Part shown: positions 45,669 to 55,175 of the stretch, piece by piece | Numbering within the stretch: the first letter of the stretch is position 1 | Layout of the letters: each line of letters opens with the position of its first letter | From: Dichomitus squalens LYAD-421 SS1 | Taxonomy: Eukaryota; Basidiomycota; Agaricomycetes; Polyporales; Polyporaceae | NCBI RefSeq assembly: GCF_000275845.1 | Contig: NW_006766945.1 | Span: 105,443-160,617, forward strand | DNA: 55,175 bases | Reading direction: 5' to 3' | The notes under the pieces: generated by a model | The model's database searches: none | Told to the model about the DNA's origin: nothing | The model's input: the letters and a program-made list of their open reading frames with translations, nothing else | Translations under genes and position numbers: made by a program

Positions 45669-46835
45669 ATGCCTCCCTCACACGCGACCGCTGTATGTCT
45701 CTCTCTCCCTCTCGTCTCCTGGTCCCGTCTGACTCCTTGCCACAGACCACTCTCAAACGCATACACCGCGAGATCGCCGACCTCAAGAAGGAGGACCTCG
45801 GTGCCATCAAGCTCGCCCCGTCCGATGACGACCTTTTCCATTGGATGGCCGTCATACCAGGCCCAGAGGGTAGCGTCTACGAAGGCGGCGTCTTTCACGT
45901 AGAAATCGTACTCGGTCACGATTACCCGTAAGTCCGTGGTTCCACTCGTAAGTTCATTGTGTGCACACCACATCGTTTCCTTCAGATTCTCCGCTCCTAG
46001 GATGACCTTTCGTACTCGGTGAGTCGGTGATGTACGACGCTTTCCACCTCGCTGTATTCTGACTGTCTGTGTATCAAGCATTTACCATATGAATATAAAC
46101 GAGCGCGGGAGCATTTGCATCGATATCCTGAAGCACAACTGGTCACCGGCTCTGTCTCTCTTCAAAGTCGTCCTATCGTTGTCGTCCCTACTTACCGACC
46201 CAAATCCAAGTACGTATATACTTCCTTCGGCGCGAGTGCTGAATGGCTCATGACCATTCCTCTACCTTGTACAGAGGATCCTCTAGGTACTCGTCGGAAC
46301 GCATATCTACTTGTACTGCAGTTGACCTCATGCTACTCCCCCAGTTCCCTCCATAGCCACTGAGTATATCCGCAACCGAGCTCAGCATGATCGGGAAGCG
46401 AGACGCTGGACAGAGCTCTACGCCCGTCCACAACCTACAAAAGACAAAGGCAAGGGCAAGGCCTCGGCCAGCCCTGCGCCCATTTCTCCATTCAGCGCGG
46501 CTTCGACGGGCGCGGTCGGTCGTTCGACCACAGCGTCAAGGACGGCCACACCTGTCGAGGCGGAGACGATCACTATCGAGGACTCGGACGAGGATGCGCC
46601 AGTAACACGGTCAAGAGCGACGAGAGCTCGAGCAGCGGGACCTGTGGCTGTGGTTGTGGCTGGGTCGAAGCGGAAGAGAGGGACGTCTGCGGCTACCGGA
46701 GCGGTCGATATCGACCTGTCGACCGAGGATGAGGTGATGCAGAGACCGGCGACGAAACGGCGTGGGGGAGGGAATTCGTCGACATCTGGTGCGCCACGAA
46801 CAGACCCGGGTGAAGTCATCGTTATTGAGGACTGA
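45669..46835 (+). CDS. Ubiquitin-conjugating enzyme (E2) with C-terminal tail bearing SIM-like motifs
   Basis: Six exons (45669-45692, 45746-45927, 45986-46018, 46079-46209, 46275-46286, 46345-46835) join to 290 codons. The UBC fold (about residues 8-155) shows [45 protein letters not shown], the active-site Cys in [20 protein letters not shown], and [19 protein letters not shown], closest in pattern to the UBE2D/E group. The HPN motif ahead of the active site reads HMN (CAT ATG AAT), an uncommon change. A tail of about 135 residues is rich in Ser, Thr, Arg and Ala and contains [20 protein letters not shown] and a terminal EVIVIED. These fit the hydrophobic-then-acidic pattern of SUMO-interaction motifs. 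Exon 5 is 12 nt. E2 identity is firm; the SIM idea is inference. Confidence 0.92.
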
Positions 46836-48280
46836 AGGGGACGTGCGTGGGTTCCAGAGCTTGTTAGCGGATCATCGCCTCACGCTCACATCGGACGCTC
46901 GATGCCCCCTGGATTGTACGCTATTCATCAGGTACCATCAATCACGATGTCATATCCGTAGTCTACGACTACTGGACGTGAGTACTATATGGGACACGTA
47001 CCTGGGGTTCTCGGGCTCAATGGTTGGAGGGACTTGGCGGTGGTCAGACCGGTTCCGGGATTACCTTGTGCTGACCCTGGCGTCTTCAGCCGTCGAGTCG
47101 ACCGCGGTAGCACGTTCTGCTAATGGTCGCTAGATGGTTGCTACTTCAAGCACTATCATAAAGCCTGCAAGCCTGCTCACCTCTGAATGCCAAGGGAGAG
47201 CTGCATTTCCCCCATCTACCTCCTGCAAGTACTGGTGGCTCGAGACGCAATGTACACAAACCAGTAGTCATGCGCCACACAAGCAGGCTGCGAGAATACT
47301 GCGGCCTCGACGGACAAAAGGCCCGATTACATGAAGTCACATCATGCTGTGGGAGTGAGGCGGTAGTCAGAATATGCCGTGCTTTCGAGCGTGGAAGACG
47401 TTGGGCTTATTATATACACATGTTTGTCACAAGTCTTTAACCCCGACCGAGGAAGGTGACCGACACTACATGAACCAGGGTAAGGCGGCACGAAGCGCAG
47501 TGGGTTTGTGGTGCGATGGTGGACCAGTTCGGTCGTGAGACAAAATTCTATCCGTACTAGTTGTCAGCTTGGGTTGGATGCGAAGCCGGGGAACGTTGCC
47601 GGATGTGCGACTTTCATCTCTATAGACATCCATGGTAGTACGAGTCAAACGGAAGCCAGTCGTCGACAACCTGGTAGGTGTTCATTCCCCTCAAATCGTC
47701 GTGTGATGAAGGGTTTTTGCACTCAAGGCTGGCAGATCTCGGAGGCGTAACTCAATGACTACCATATCGCGGAGGTACGACGATGTTGTGAGGGACGAAA
47801 CGAGTGAGAGACAGGACGAAGGGAACGTTTTCTGCTCGTTAGAGACCGAGCATAAGTGTGTCTGGTCGATGAACTGGCTGTTGCAGGTACTTACCGCTTT
47901 GACAAGTTATCGAACAGAAGTGCTCATACCTGACGGTCACTTTAAACACAAGGTGTATGCCACCCAAAGTTCTTGCAGGTCATCTGTACGGCGCTCTGAG
48001 GAATACGAAGTGCAGCCATGGAGGATACTTTGAAAGTATGAAGGCTTTCGCGGTCGAAGGAGGCCAAGTGGTGATGTCACGGGGATGGTGTACGAGATCT
48101 GATCTCGATGCGGATGGGCGCTTGTGAGGGAAAAGTTGATGGGCGTCTGTCCTTGCAGAAGTCGGACTCGCAGTCCTGTCCTCTCGCCCGCCGTCCTCGC
48201 ACTACCGCAACATCTCCCCTCACTGTTCTAAGCCGCCAAGGATCAAGTCGCAACGAAGATACTGGACGCGCGACCAGACC
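46836..48280. other. 1.4 kb intergenic, no gene recognised
   Basis: This lies between the E2 gene and UTP22, both on the plus strand. Open frames of 60-90 codons (for example 47755-48033) have no motif. The final 200 bp is pyrimidine-rich and is the probable UTP22 promoter/5' UTR. Confidence 0.45.
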
Positions 48281-51200
48281 ATGGCACTTAACCTCAAGCG
48301 GAAGCGAGCCCCCGGCTCCGCACCCAGCCCCAAGGTATTTCTTGCCCTACCCATTTCCATCGCGCCTTCATACCTCTCAACCGTATTGCAGCGACGTCGC
48401 GACGAGGAGCTTTCCGATGAATCAGAGCCCCTCTCCGACGCTCATATATCCCAGGCACCCGGCAGTGTTCGCGACGAAGATGATTCCGGAACGGAAGATC
48501 CTCAGGACAGCCCTCCTCCAGGCTCTGGCGACCATCCTGGCACGCATCTTCTCAAACCTCCCACAGGTGAAGAACTCAGAAATATCAAGGACGCCACAGA
48601 GCTCTATCGATCAACGTCCTTCAAGCTTCAGGTGCGTATCCCTCTTGTTCTCCATCACTCTCATCCATCCCCACACTTCACCAGATCGACGTCCTTCTAC
48701 CCAATGTCCGTCCGAAATACCACCTCTCCCAGCCCCTCGACGGCTTCCTCCTTTCCTTGCACAAACGTCTCATGGACCTGCCCTCTACTCCTCCCCAACA
48801 TCCTCTCCACGCTTCCCGTACGCTCTCCCAGAATGGTGTTGCCGTACCTTACATTCGGCCACTACCGACGGAAGATACAAACTGGAAAGTTGCGTTCGAA
48901 CCTCCGTCAGAGATTGTTCTTGCCGGAAGCTGGGCAACCAAAACTGCTGTCAAGGGCAAAGATACCTCCAAGTACGAGGTTGACGTCGCTGTGGCTATAC
49001 CATCGGTGAGTTGTGCAGTACCACTGACATCACACATTCTGACAGCTCTACAGAGCCTAGTCCAGGAGAAGGACTACCTCAACGGGCGCGTGTTTCAGAA
49101 GCGTGCATACTACTTGTCTGCCATTGCCTCTGCTCTTGTCAACAAAAATTCTCCATTGCCGTGTGACCTCTTCTTTCAGTCGACTTCAGGAGATCCGAGG
49201 TACACGACGTTGGTGTTGCGACCACGTAGGTACTTTATGTCAACGATCTATGCGCGAGAACCTAACTGGTATTCTAGACGAATCCGTTGAGGGATTCCGC
49301 AAGCTCAATGTTCAAGTCCGCATCATTCCGTTCCTGCCGCATTCGCCCATTCCACTCCAACGCCTGTCCCCTTCGCGTTCCAATGTTCGCACGTCAGGAC
49401 AAGACCATGACTCGAAAGAGGAGCCGACGCCACTTTACAACACCGCGTTGATGCATATGATCACCCCAAAAGCACATCTGTTGGCTATCCATGCTCTGAA
49501 ACAAGACGTGCCTGCCTTCTCTGACGCCCTTACGTTGCTTCGCGTTTGGGCAAATCAACGAGGATACGGTATGGGTAGTAGGCTATGCGTTCGAGGCTTC
49601 GAAGGGAAGGGTATGTGGTGGGCATCTGTACTCGACATGCTCATTCACGGCGAGGAACCTCAGCCTGTGGCTGTGAAAAAGACGGGTACGAAGCGAAAAC
49701 CTCTAGGCAAGGGATTAAGCTCTTATCAGCTGTTCAAGGCTGCACTTGACTTCTTTGGTAGGTATCCCTACCGTCTTATCATGGCTGCTAGCATTTTAAC
49801 GCATCGTCCTAGCGCGGCACGATTTCGCTGAGCAACCCGTCTACGTCAAGTCAAAGGACGGACATAGGGTCAGTTCACACCTTCATCTCCTCGTGTACAT
49901 GAAGGTGATGGATATAAATCAGTTTCCTCCGATGAGCTACGCTAGCCATGAAGCGGTTTTCGTCGACTCTACATCGTCTGTCAACCTCTTGGCCGGTGTA
50001 CCATTGTCGTCGCTAGATCTGGTAGGGCTTAAGTCACTCTCACGTTGCCTGATTTATGGATGTCTTCGCTCTTCATTAGTTGAGATACGATGCGCAAGCT
50101 ACGCTAGAAACATTGGATCGCTCGGGAATTTCGGAAGATCCGTTCCATACCGTGTTCTTGCAAGATCACCGAGATATGTTCAGCCGCTTTGACATTGTTC
50201 TTCGGTGTGTCCGTTTTGATCATTCGTAAGCCTGGCACCTGTCTCATTGATGTCAGTGTCGACGTCTCGTCGGCAGTGATGCGTAATCCCTCCGCACATC
50301 TGGTTGCCGACCATGGGTCGGTCTACAACGCACTCATCGCGACGCTCACTTCGACGCTCCGCCGAGGTCTGGGGAATCGCGCCAAGGCCATCGCAGTGCT
50401 TCATCCGTCCTCTGATGTCAGGCCCCTCTCCCAGGCTCTGCCTGCTAACCCCTCTGCCATACACATAGGCATCGTCTTGGATAACGAGCACGCATTCCGG
50501 CTTGTGGACCACGGTCCTCCTGCTGAGGATCAGGAGAGCGAACAGGCGAAACGTTTCCGTGACTTCTGGGGCGAGAAGGCCGAGCTGCGTCGTTTCAAGG
50601 ATGGCTCGATCACCGAGAGCGTCGTTTGGGATGTGAAGAGTGTCGACGAGCGAACGCACATCCCTTCCTTGGTTGTCAAGCACCTCCTACGCAGACATCT
50701 AGGGATCGGGGCGGAGGACGTCAAAACCTGGCAAACCCAGTTCGACGCTCTACTGAAGGCGCCGGAGTCCATCCGATCACTGTATGAGGCACGAGGGGCA
50801 GTTGCTGGTTTCAAGGCGGCGCTCACCGCTTTCGATGCCCTTGTCAAGCAGATTAAATCCCTCGACGACCAGTTCCCACTCGCGATCCTGAACGTGAGCC
50901 CCGTCTCTGCTTCGCTCAGACACACGGAAGTCTTCGTGCCGATCGCGGTGACGCCGTCATCGCGGGTTGGGATTCCCACGACTGCCTCGTATCTGCCCGC
51001 CATGGAGGTCATTGTGGAGTTCGAGAAGTCTGGCAGATGGCCTGACGACCTACGCGCCATCCAGAAGATCAAACTTGCTTTCTTCGAGCGAATGGCGACT
51101 GCACTCATGGCGGCCGCGAAGGGGTTGCAGGCGAGCGTCGTCCTCGGCGAACATACCGCGCGGACGGAGATCCAGGACGAGGCCGCTCTCGATATCGTCA

Positions 51201-52505
51201 CACCGGACGGTTGGGCATTTCGCGTACGTATATGGCATGATCGCGAGGCAACGCTTTTAGATCGTGTCATCAACGAGCAGTCCCGCGTCCCGAAAGCTCT
51301 GAGGCGTAATATTACGGGAGAAGAAGCCCGCGAACGACAGGCTGCGCTCAAGGCGCGCGACGTCTACCTCCGGAGGTTCATCCATGCCCCACGACATCAT
51401 CGCGTCATTGCTGCGCTTTCTCACAAGTTCGCGGCATTTGCGGGAACTGTTCGGTTGACGAAGCGGTGGTTCGCGTCACATTGGTTGCTCTGCAGTCACG
51501 TCTCCGAAGAGGCCGTAGAGTTGCTCTGTGCTCACATTTTCCTGCGGACGGGTGCCAGTGTCACGGCGGAGACGATGATGCTTCCCGCAGGGGTGCCTGG
51601 GACCAAGGAGCGAGGTTTCGCCCAAGTCTTGAAGTTCCTCGAGGATTGGGACTGGACCAAGGGTCTAGTTGTGCCGTTGGACTTCAGTGATCAGGACGTA
51701 GCGACTGCGGACGCCTCGCCGTCCGCTTCTGGCACTGCACCGTGGTCTCTAGTCACCCAGTTTGATGCGTCGGGCCACGTGTGGACATCATCTGGTCCCA
51801 ACGCCGTCGTTGCACGGCGCATAACCACTCTTGCGAAGGCCACGTGGGCGAGCCTAGCTCAGTGGGACTCTCAAGACTTAGAAGTAACGGTTTGTGTCCG
51901 CACTGAAGTATATTGTCAGCAGGGGCTTACGCGATATCGTAGCGACTGTTCCAGCATCCCACGGAAGACTACGACTTCGTTGCTGAGCTCAACCCCGCCG
52001 TTTTGCCTCGCTATTATCAAAGTGTGGAGGCGGATCCTTCCATTTGGGCTGCGAAAGCCCAGTATGCTAACGCCGGCCTCGCGAACTCCACGTCGTCAGT
52101 CTTGCCTGGTTTTGACCCCGCTGCAGCATTATTCAGAGACCTGACAGTGAGATTTCTGTTTGATGTACCAACGCACACAATCTGATGGCCTTCCAGCGCG
52201 TCTACGAGGATACTGCACTCCTATTCTATGACGTTATGGGGGGAGCCCAAGTCGGAGGTGTATGGCAACCCTCCTTGAAGAATGCACGACCGTTCAGGGT
52301 TCTCGGAGGGTATTCGAGTCTTCCCGTAAGCAAGGTATGAGGTCGCCATAACTGCTGTGACGCTGCTCATGCTCTTGAGCAGGATGGCAGCAGAAACAAA
52401 GAGAAGGAGCAGGGGTTAGTTGTCTTGAATCATCTGGCACCCTCTATAGAGATGAAGAGGATAGGTTCTGGCCTGATAACAGGCATAGTTTCTAAAAATG
52501 ATTGA
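48281..52505 (+). CDS. UTP22: U3 snoRNP / SSU processome protein Utp22 (Nrap)
   Basis: Utp22 is a large nucleolar scaffold of the UTP-C module of the small-subunit processome. Twelve exons (48281-48334, 48392-48631, 48685-49005, 49054-49225, 49278-49757, 49813-49868, 49923-50021, 50080-50204, 50257-51889, 51943-52146, 52197-52334, 52383-52505) join to 1,214 codons with consistent phase. Family landmarks: acidic N-terminus, IVLAGSWATKTAVKG, YEVDVAVAIP, EKDYLNGRVFQKRAYYLS, ALTLLRVWANQRGYG, FRDFWGEKAELRRFKDGSIT, ESVVWDVKS, RLTKRWFASHWLLCSHVSEE, VLKFLEDWDW and RLFQHPTEDYDFVAELNPAV, then LLFYDVMGGAQVGGVWQPSL. The final exon reads to TGA 52503-52505 (LVVLNHLAPSIEMKRIGSGL). No lesion is seen. Confidence 0.96.
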
Positions 52506-52539
52506 GCTCTTGGACATGAGCTAGCATTGTCCTTCCAAT

Positions 52540-52690
52540 CTCCACCCAGTTTTTGAACTTGTGATGCTCTATGCCCAAGTTCCTCCAGGACTCTGATGAG
52601 AACCTGAACATCCTTTGTTGGAACTCTGGCCTGCTTATAAATAAATGCTTATGCATTCCTTTCTGTCTTCTGACCTTTGATACTACTATC
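52540..52690. repeat. Diverged duplicate of the LTR 5' region
   Basis: CCCAAGTTCCTCCAGGACTCTG here parallels CCTAAGTCCCTCCGGAACTCTG at about 52720. The following GCTTATAAATAAATGCTTATGCATTCC parallels GCTTACAAATAGATACTTACGTACTGG. Many differences are C/T or G/A. It looks like an older, decayed LTR fragment of a related element lying against the younger one, just past the UTP22 stop. Confidence 0.5.
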
Positions 52691-53012
52691 ATGTGGTCTG
52701 CTGGAGGTTGTTACGTCCCATGCCTAAGTCCCTCCGGAACTCTGTCGGACACTGCGCTAACTCCGCCGGACCTCCGGACTTGCTTACAAATAGATACTTA
52801 CGTACTGGTTTCGATTTCCTTTCCGTTTCCTTTCCGTTCCCCGCCGGGGCCCATATGGCTTTCCGAGCGTCTACCCTATCTCCGCTGGAATGTCCGTTTT
52901 CCCATATCAGTGCCTGGTGCCACTTACATCACTTCTATACTTAGCGTCGGTATTCCGTCACCTCCGATCGGACCTCCACCTCCGATTCGGACTTAAAGGA
53001 CACCGGCTTCTC

Positions 53013-53020
53013 AGTATATA
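53013..53020 (+). promoter_or_regulatory. TATA box in LTR (upstream copy)
   Basis: TATATAAA followed by CCCCCGG, a typical core promoter arrangement of fungal LTRs. It belongs to the left part of the composite LTR. Confidence 0.5.
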
Positions 53021-53181
53021 AACCCCCGGACTTGTCACAGTCAACGAGCTGTGCCACTAGATAAACAAAGACAAGCTCACTGGTGATGGGGTTGGTGCTG
53101 AGGGGCGAAGCAACTCCAGGTGACACAGCAAGAGATGATGCAAAGAAGTAGATTCCCTAGACTAGAAGGGGCAGTGAAGAG

Positions 53182-53308
53182 GTAGGGCTGCTAGCTACCT
53201 ACAAAGGAGATGGGGGATCGACGAGAAGATCAAGTCTGAGGTTCCCTGCCTCAGACTTGATCTTCTTGTCGATCCCCCATCTCCTCTGTAGGTAGCTAGC
53301 AGCCCTAC
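53182..53308. repeat. Near-perfect 60-bp-arm inverted repeat (hairpin)
   Basis: Left arm 53182-53241 and right arm 53249-53308 are reverse complements with two mismatches over 60 bp, separated by the 7-bp loop TTCCCTG. Arms start GTAGGGCTGCTAGCTACC. The right arm abuts TGTTACC at 53309. As RNA it would fold into one long stem. Confidence 0.9.
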
Positions 53309-53511
53309 TGTTACCGTTGGTACGCCCCACCCCCTATCTTTTCGCTATTGGACTACTCCTTCTCGTCGCCCTCGTGTACACTCCACCCCCCTTCCTGTTC
53401 CTGGTGACCTATGCTTACCCTCCCGTTCCCCTGTCGTCCGCCTGTACACTACCATCCCCCATTCCGACCCCTGACGACTGCGTTCCTAGTCCCGGCCCTC
53501 TCCCTTAATAT

Positions 53512-53705
53512 TTCCCCTTTCGTCTATATGACCGGACCCTGAGTCCGACCCTGACCCTTTCCCTTTTCGGTTACATTACTTTACCCTGACCCAGACCCCG
53601 ACCCTTGTCGCGCCCCCTTCCCGTTTTGGTTACATTACCCGACCCTGACCTAGACTCAGGACCCTGTCCCGCCTCTATCCCCTTTCAGTTATATCACAGG
53701 ACCCT
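53512..53705 (+). repeat. Degenerate tandem repeats (about 57 bp) within the LTR
   Basis: About four imperfect copies of a pyrimidine-rich unit containing CCTTTTCGGTTACATTAC and then ACCCTGACC follow each other. They probably arose by slippage inside the LTR and have no coding potential. Confidence 0.65.
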
Positions 53706-53826
53706 GACCTAGGCCATGTACTATACCGGGCCCAGCCTCGACCAGACGTGTTCCTTTACAGTCTTCTCATACCTCCCCACTTTGGTCGGTTACCTTTTCC
53801 TTCCTAATATGGTCGGTACCCCATAG

Positions 53827-53833
53827 TATATAA
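53827..53833 (+). promoter_or_regulatory. TATA box in LTR (downstream copy)
   Basis: TATATAAGG lies about 180 nt ahead of the LTR end, in a good place for the retroelement promoter. The predicted transcript would begin near 53855. Confidence 0.55.
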
Positions 53834-54056
53834 GGAGGCCTGTAGTCGGTAGAGGCTCCCCACTTCTGTTCTCTTCTTCGTTACCTCCTGTATCCCTATA
53901 TCCCTCAATCTAGGGACTTGTGCGATACTCTCTCTCCCGTGTGCTACACCGCGTACTTGGATAAGTCTGCGTGATAAGTCTGGATAGACTTGTGTTGGTA
54001 CTTCAGCGTAACATTAGAATAGAAGTTCTCCCACCACGCCCTGGATAGGACTCACC

Positions 54057-55046
54057 GTGGCGCACTCTATTTGTCAACTCGCAGACCGACTTCGACGAAC
54101 GCACGGCCGTGACCATACTACGGTCAGTTACACGGACGACGAGGTAGTCGTCTACAACCACAACCGCACCCCCGAGGAACATCGAGCGTACAACCTAGTA
54201 CGACGCCAAGCCACACCAGCGGACGCCAAACGTTCCATTCGGCAGCTCGAGGAAGCACACAGACGTGCGACCTACCAGGAAGGATTACTCCTCGATCGAC
54301 CAGTAGCACCAACACTTCAGAGACAGGCAGCTATCGAACTCATCTGTCAACGGACGCTTGACCGGATCGGAAGGACTCACGCACGAGCCGTCCTTCATAG
54401 CCCAATTTGGAACGAATATCGCCTGAGCATCGGCTCTTGGACACCAGACCAGGCGAGCCTCGAGTTTACTATCCTTGACGAACTCGAGCATTGGGTACTC
54501 CGTGACGACGGGTACGACGCGGACGACGAACTACCATCGCTCGTCGACACCAAGCAAGAATCATCGGCAGGCAACCCCCTGAGCCCCGAACCACTAGACA
54601 TCCTCTCCCTCCTTACGAGAATTCGGGACAACGCGAGCGCGTTGTACGACATCACCAACCACCACCCGACCCTCACCCCGATCTCCAAGCAAGCACACAT
54701 CCAGGTTCTCATTGAACAAGTTCAGCTGGTCCTCAACACCCTTCACAACCTCCAACGGCTCGTCAGCCCACCCCTTCCCCCCATCCCCGTCAGCCACGAC
54801 CCAGAAGAGCGCCACGGATCCAGTTACTTTGCTGCTCGAATTCGCGAACAGGCTGAGAATCTTCGTAACATTCAGAGTCTTTTGGACCCGGACTTCACCG
54901 AACACTGCCGACGCCTACATCTACTCGTTGGGGCCAGGGAACTATACAAATCTCACCTTTGCATCATTCAAAACGGATACGGGTCCCCTGACGCTAGTGC
55001 CGATTCCGACTATTCGGCGACTCTACGCAACTTCCACCTGGACTAG
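54057..55046 (+). CDS. Methionine-free open frame in the retroelement internal region (Gag-like position)
   Basis: The frame is open from a TAG just inside the LTR boundary to TAG at 55044-55046. From 54057 it is 329 codons, beginning at GTG. It contains no ATG at all, so it needs a non-AUG start, a spliced or frameshifted leader, or is a remnant. The product is Arg/Glu/Leu-rich and mostly helical-looking, for example RRTHGRDHTTVSYTDDEVVV and ARIREQAENLRNIQSLLDPD. It has no CCHC knuckle or protease motif that I can see. Position after the LTR suggests Gag, but sequence alone does not prove it. The element continues beyond the window. Confidence 0.45.
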   Translation: MAHSICQLADRLRRTHGRDHTTVSYTDDEVVVYNHNRTPEEHRAYNLVRRQATPADAKRSIRQLEEAHRRATYQEGLLLDRPVAPTLQRQAAIELICQRTLDRIGRTHARAVLHSPIWNEYRLSIGSWTPDQASLEFTILDELEHWVLRDDGYDADDELPSLVDTKQESSAGNPLSPEPLDILSLLTRIRDNASALYDITNHHPTLTPISKQAHIQVLIEQVQLVLNTLHNLQRLVSPPLPPIPVSHDPEERHGSSYFAARIREQAENLRNIQSLLDPDFTEHCRRLHLLVGARELYKSHLCIIQNGYGSPDASADSDYSATLRNFHLD

Positions 55047-55175
55047 GTACTCCTCCGCATGAATACGCAGCGGACCGATTGTGCCCAACGTATTCACCGA
55101 TACGACCCCGAGAATCGACACGACATCAGCTTCAATAGAGAAGGACAGAACAGGTGCGAATTGCAATAACCACCT

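Larger units (their letters stand above)
52709..54013 (+). mobile_element. LTR of a retrotransposon (possibly composite)
   Basis: The unit starts TGTTACG (52709) and ends CGTAACA (54013), a 7-bp inverted terminal pair typical of Ty3/gypsy-type LTRs. It is followed at once by sequence leading into a long open frame. Two TATA boxes (TATATAAA at 53013-53020, TATATAA at 53827-53833) and a second TGTTAC at 53309, directly after a large hairpin, allow another reading. In that reading the LTR is 53309-54013 (705 bp) inserted next to an older fragment. No second LTR is within the window, so the choice cannot be settled. Confidence 0.6.

Noticed and set aside
48108..48983. 291-codon plus-strand frame overlapping UTP22
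   Set aside because: Different frame from the conserved UTP22 exons and runs through its introns.

Overview
This window looks like nuclear DNA of a filamentous basidiomycete, most likely an Agaricomycete. The genes are dense and carry many short introns (mostly 50-60 nt, GT-AG with occasional GC-AG). A DUF6533-type membrane protein, a sphingolipid C9-methyltransferase and an OPT transporter with about 36 exons all fit such a genome. I built gene models by joining reading frames at splice sites and checking that phase and family motifs continue across each junction. All product names come from recognised motifs, not from a search.

Layout from the left: a DUF6533 membrane protein gene, possibly decaying (585-2279, -); an INO80-C/Ies6 subunit (3144-3861, -, 5' end unresolved); a WDR59/Mtc5 (Sea3) GATOR2/SEA subunit (4259-9179, +); the DNA2 helicase-nuclease (9480-13769, +), convergent with the U6 snRNA 3' exonuclease USB1 (13915-15055, -). 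Next is a repeat-rich island (15417-16955) with inverted subterminal repeats, two arrays of short CAAGT/ACTTG repeats and a tRNA-like Pol III unit. It is followed by a conserved hypothetical gene (17246-18564, -), the telomere-capping protein STN1 (18918-21257, -), 2.6 kb without a recognisable gene, a multi-pass membrane protein (23846-25094, -), UTP7 (25959-28060, +), the sphingolipid C9-methyltransferase (28520-30399, -), and divergently YIF1 (30698-32021, +). A small three-exon gene (32322-32934, -) precedes a degenerate zone: a broken MCM5-like fragment (33221-33840, +) and an MCD4 (GPI ethanolamine-phosphate transferase 1) copy with stops and a lost catalytic Asp (33943-37757, -). Then come an intact but extremely intron-rich OPT oligopeptide transporter (38101-42601, -), a GTPBP1/2-related fungal protein without a GTPase domain (43647-45214, -), an unusual ubiquitin-conjugating enzyme (45669-46835, +) and UTP22 (48281-52505, +). 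The right end is retroelement sequence: a diverged LTR remnant, an LTR-like unit holding a 127-bp hairpin, and the 5' part of an internal region with a methionine-free ORF.

The functional content is mostly housekeeping. DNA2 and STN1 act in replication and telomere maintenance, UTP7 and UTP22 in the small-subunit processome, USB1 in U6 maturation, and YIF1, MCD4 and the C9-methyltransferase in the secretory and lipid pathways. I see no gene cluster with one shared purpose.

The observations I find most unusual are the microexons of 2 and 6 nt required by the OPT gene (and a 2-nt one in the DUF6533 gene), the E2 enzyme with HMN in place of HPN plus SUMO-interaction-like motifs in its tail, the adjacent decayed copies of two essential genes, and the Pol III-unit-bearing inverted-repeat element.
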